64,000 nt of DNA, taken from NCBI RefSeq assembly GCF_020515695.1, contig NZ_JAIWJA010000002.1:1-64000 (forward strand), written 5' to 3'. Origin of the DNA: Pseudomonas sp. MWU16-30317 (GTDB lineage Bacteria > Pseudomonadota > Gammaproteobacteria > Pseudomonadales > Pseudomonadaceae). The notes beneath the pieces are model-generated. The model was not told the origin of the DNA and made no database searches. It saw only the letters and a list, made by a program, of their open reading frames with translations. Below, piece after piece: positions 62,008 to 64,000 of this stretch. Position 1 is the stretch's first letter, and the number at the start of each line of letters is the position of its first letter. Position numbers and translations under genes: made by a program.

Positions 62008-62102
62008 ACGTTGTTATCCGAAAATCCCCCTCTTTTTGCTGTTCTGTATCCCAAATGCGCTGTAAATCTCCGATCTGTAAGGCTTTTCGTCGCGTGCGCG
62101 CC

Positions 62103-62132
62103 TTGACGGTGTGGCAGGCGGGTTCCTATAGT
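62103..62132 (+). promoter_or_regulatory. mra promoter (dcw cluster)
   Basis: TTGACG (62103-62108) and TATAGT (62127-62132) are separated by 18 nt, upstream of the MraZ sites and of mraZ. This is the expected position of the main dcw promoter. Confidence 0.8.
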
Positions 62133-62140
62133 GTGCGCGA

Positions 62141-62176
62141 GTGGAGAGAAGTGGCACAAAGTGGGTTTTTTGGACG
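62141..62176 (+). promoter_or_regulatory. MraZ operator: four TGG repeats at about 10-bp spacing
   Basis: TGGAGA (62142), TGGCAC (62152), TGGGTT (62162) and TGGACG (62171) are direct repeats, one per helical turn, right after the promoter. MraZ rings bind such repeats and repress their own operon in E. coli and other bacteria. Confidence 0.78.
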
Positions 62177-62205
62177 CAAAAAAGTAAAAAAGGGGAAGCG
62201 CAGCT

Positions 62206-62661
62206 GTGTTTCGCGGAGCGAATGCCATCAGTCTCGATGCCAAGGGTCGTCTCGCTATGCCGAGCCGGTACCGTGACGAGCTGAATTCGCGTAGTTCCGG
62301 ACAGTTGGTGATCACGATCGATACCGTCTCCCCGTGCCTTTGCGTCTATCCGCTGGATGAATGGGAAATTATTGAAGCCAGGTTGAGCAAGTTGCCGTCG
62401 TTCGATGACGAAGCCCGTCGCCTTCAGCGTTTGCTGATTGGTAATGCGGTGGATCTCGAACTCGACGGCAGCGGTCGTTTCCTGGTTCCGCCGCGTTTGC
62501 GCGAGTACGCCAAGCTCGACAAACGCACCATGCTGGTCGGCCAGCTGAACAAGTTTCAATTGTGGGACGAAGACGCCTGGAACGTTGTTGCGACAGCGGA
62601 CCTGGAAGCCATACAACGACCGGGCGCGATGCCCGCTGAACTGCGTGATTTGATTCTGTGA
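62206..62661 (+). CDS. mraZ: Transcriptional regulator MraZ
   Basis: AbrB-like ring-forming DNA-binding protein at the head of the dcw cluster; represses its own operon. 151 residues with two SpoVT/AbrB-like halves ([20 protein letters not shown] and [20 protein letters not shown]). The start is GTG 62206 after GGGGAAG. Its stop overlaps the rsmH start (GTGA). Confidence 0.95.
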   Translation: MFRGANAISLDAKGRLAMPSRYRDELNSRSSGQLVITIDTVSPCLCVYPLDEWEIIEARLSKLPSFDDEARRLQRLLIGNAVDLELDGSGRFLVPPRLREYAKLDKRTMLVGQLNKFQLWDEDAWNVVATADLEAIQRPGAMPAELRDLIL

Positions 62662-63605
62662 CTATAGATAGCGGCTTTAACCACATCACCGTGCTGCTCG
62701 ACGAAGCTGTCGAGGCTCTGGACGTGCGCGTCGATGGCTGCTACCTGGATGGCACGTTCGGCCGCGGTGGGCACAGTCGATTACTGCTCTCCAAGCTCGG
62801 GCCCGATGGCCGCCTGCTAGGGTTCGACAAGGATCCTCAAGCGATTGCCACCGGGCAAGCGCTGGCGGCCGAAGACGGCCGCTTTGTCATTGTGCAGCGC
62901 AGTTTTGCCGAAATGGCCGCGGTCATCGCCGAGCAAGGTCTGGCCGGCAAGGTTCAAGGCGTGCTGATGGACCTTGGCGTGTCGTCGCCCCAGCTCGATG
63001 ACCCCGAGCGCGGTTTCAGCTTCATGAACGACGGCCCGCTGGACATGCGCATGGACCCGACGCGCGGCGTCAGTGCCGCCGAGTTCATCGCCCAGGCGCC
63101 GGAAGAAGAAATCGCCCGGGTCTTCAAGGAATACGGCGAAGAGCGTTTCGCCCGGCGCATGGCCCGTGCCGTAGTGCTGCGTCGCGAAACCGAGCCCTTT
63201 CTGCGCACCGGTGATCTGGCCGAAGTGCTCAAGGTTGCCAACCCTGCCTGGGAAAAGGGCAAGAACCCGGCCACACGCGCCTTTCAGGGACTGCGTATCC
63301 ACGTCAACAACGAATTGGGTGATCTGGAGGCTGGCCTCGAAGCGGCACTCGACGCCCTGGAAGTCGGCGGACGCCTGGTCGTCATCAGCTTCCATTCGCT
63401 CGAAGACCGTATCGTCAAACTCTTCATGCGTCGCTTGGCCAAGGGCGAAGCCGACAATCTGCCGCGCAACCTGCCGGTGCGTTTCGAAGCCTTCGTGCCG
63501 AAGATCAAGGTCCACGGCAAGGCGCAGTTCGCCTCCGAGGCCGAGCTCAAGGCCAACCCGCGCTCGCGCAGCGCGGTCATGCGCGTGGCGGAGAAGCTCC
63601 GTTGA
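62658..63605 (+). CDS. rsmH: 16S rRNA (cytosine(1402)-N4)-methyltransferase RsmH
   Basis: Methylates N4 of C1402 in 16S rRNA. 315 residues. [13 protein letters not shown], the SAM-binding [14 protein letters not shown] and [21 protein letters not shown] are family marks. The start is GTG 62658, overlapping mraZ by 4 nt. Together with RsmI it completes the m4Cm modification. Confidence 0.96.
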   Translation: MTIDSGFNHITVLLDEAVEALDVRVDGCYLDGTFGRGGHSRLLLSKLGPDGRLLGFDKDPQAIATGQALAAEDGRFVIVQRSFAEMAAVIAEQGLAGKVQGVLMDLGVSSPQLDDPERGFSFMNDGPLDMRMDPTRGVSAAEFIAQAPEEEIARVFKEYGEERFARRMARAVVLRRETEPFLRTGDLAEVLKVANPAWEKGKNPATRAFQGLRIHVNNELGDLEAGLEAALDALEVGGRLVVISFHSLEDRIVKLFMRRLAKGEADNLPRNLPVRFEAFVPKIKVHGKAQFASEAELKANPRSRSAVMRVAEKLR

Positions 63606-63934
63606 GCAAACTCTTGAAAAAGCCTCTGCCCAGCGCGCCGCTGAGCAAGCTCATGAACAAGCCTCTGCCGGGCGGCAGCTTCCTGATGCTGCTGTTGTTC
63701 ATCGCGGTGCTGGTCTCGGCCATTGCCGTGGCGTACAGCGCGCACACCAATCGCATGCTGCTCAACCAGCTGTACACCGAGCTGAACGACGCCGACAAAG
63801 TGCAGGCTGAATGGGGCCGCTTGATCCTTGAGCAGAGCACCTGGACTGCCCAGAGCCGTATCGAGGCCCTGGCGGCCGATCAATTGAAAATGCGCGTGCC
63901 CGACGCCGCCGAAATTCGCATGGTGACGCCATGA
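63602..63934 (+). CDS. ftsL: Cell division protein FtsL with duplicated N-terminus
   Basis: Bitopic divisome protein that forms a complex with FtsB and FtsQ and activates FtsWI. One membrane helix ([20 protein letters not shown], about 25-44) and a periplasmic coiled coil ([20 protein letters not shown]). At 110 residues it is about 13 longer than the Pseudomonas proteins I know. The extra part is a copy: SKLLKKPLP is followed by SKLMNKPLP, and the 30 nt at 63602 and 63641 match at 25 positions. Start TTG 63602 overlaps the rsmH stop; ATG 63653 after the duplication is an alternative. Confidence 0.92.
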   Translation: MSKLLKKPLPSAPLSKLMNKPLPGGSFLMLLLFIAVLVSAIAVAYSAHTNRMLLNQLYTELNDADKVQAEWGRLILEQSTWTAQSRIEALAADQLKMRVPDAAEIRMVTP

Positions 63935-64000
63935 TGAAACTCGAAGGCGCACTGTACCCGTGGCGGTTCCGGGTAATGGTCGGATTGCTGATGAGCATGG
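63931..64000 (+). CDS. ftsI: Peptidoglycan D,D-transpeptidase FtsI (PBP3), 5' end only
   Basis: Septal transpeptidase, cut off by the window edge after 23 codons. The start [20 protein letters not shown] shows the cytoplasmic tail and the beginning of the membrane helix. Recognition depends on position directly after ftsL (ATGA overlap) and on this N-terminus; the catalytic domain lies outside the window. Confidence 0.85.
   Translation, partial: MMKLEGALYPWRFRVMVGLLMSM

Overview
The window is 64 kb of a high-GC gammaproteobacterial chromosome and is best read as a Pseudomonas. The gene order follows, almost without break, the P. aeruginosa segment from about PA4485 down to PA4418: gatBAC, mreBCD, maf, rng, yhdP, tldD, yjgA, pmbA, the Fur-controlled fagA-fumC-orfX-sodA cluster, ptsO-rapZ-ptsN-hpf-rpoN-lptB-lptA-lptC-kdsC-kdsD, mlaFEDCB, ibaG-murA-hisG-hisD-hisC, algW, cysD-cysNC, trpS, zapE, rplM-rpsI, petABC, sspAB, a BON lipoprotein, gmhA, yraN, lpoA, rsmI, rnpB and the start of the dcw cluster. 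Protein details such as the short cytochrome c1 and many REP-like GTGGGAGC repeats suggest a fluorescens/putida-type species rather than P. aeruginosa itself. This assignment rests on recognised synteny, not on a search.

Region by region: 1-822 is a mosaic of REP-like repeats that runs into the 3' end of a Ca2+/Na+ antiporter gene. 1.9-5.6 kb holds an RlpA-like lipoprotein and the tRNA amidotransferase genes (minus strand). 5.8-19.4 kb holds cell shape (mreBCD), Maf, RNase G, the giant AsmA-like YhdP, a nitrilase-family enzyme and the TldD/PmbA protease pair. 19.4-23.3 kb is an iron-responsive unit with a clear Fur box: when iron is scarce the cell makes iron-independent fumarase C, Mn superoxide dismutase and a ZIP metal importer. 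23.4-30.4 kb (minus strand) joins nitrogen-PTS, sigma-54, LPS export and Kdo synthesis. 30.6-33.7 kb is the Mla phospholipid transport operon, followed by murA and histidine genes. 38.6-43.7 kb has the AlgW periplasmic protease, a Nif3-family protein and sulfate activation.

The only clearly accessory stretch is about 43.68-46.74 kb, between cysNC and zapG. It is AT-richer and contains the 3' remnant of an IS5-type transposase abutting the cysNC stop codon, an intact MFS transporter, and two broken reading frames, one resembling the end of a large hydrophobic toxin-like protein. A GlxA-type AraC regulator (50.7-51.7 kb) next to REP repeats is a second, smaller insertion between zapE and rplM.

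52-58.5 kb carries ribosomal proteins, the cytochrome bc1 complex, stringent starvation proteins and envelope genes; 58.5-64 kb carries LpoA, RsmI, RNase P RNA and mraZ-rsmH-ftsL-ftsI (the last cut by the window edge). I found no convincing new system. The items most worth checking are start-codon anomalies (mreC with ATT, the antiporter with ATC), a cytochrome c1 lacking its usual Cys-containing loop, a YraN protein extended by read-through, an ftsL 5' duplication, and the decayed island.
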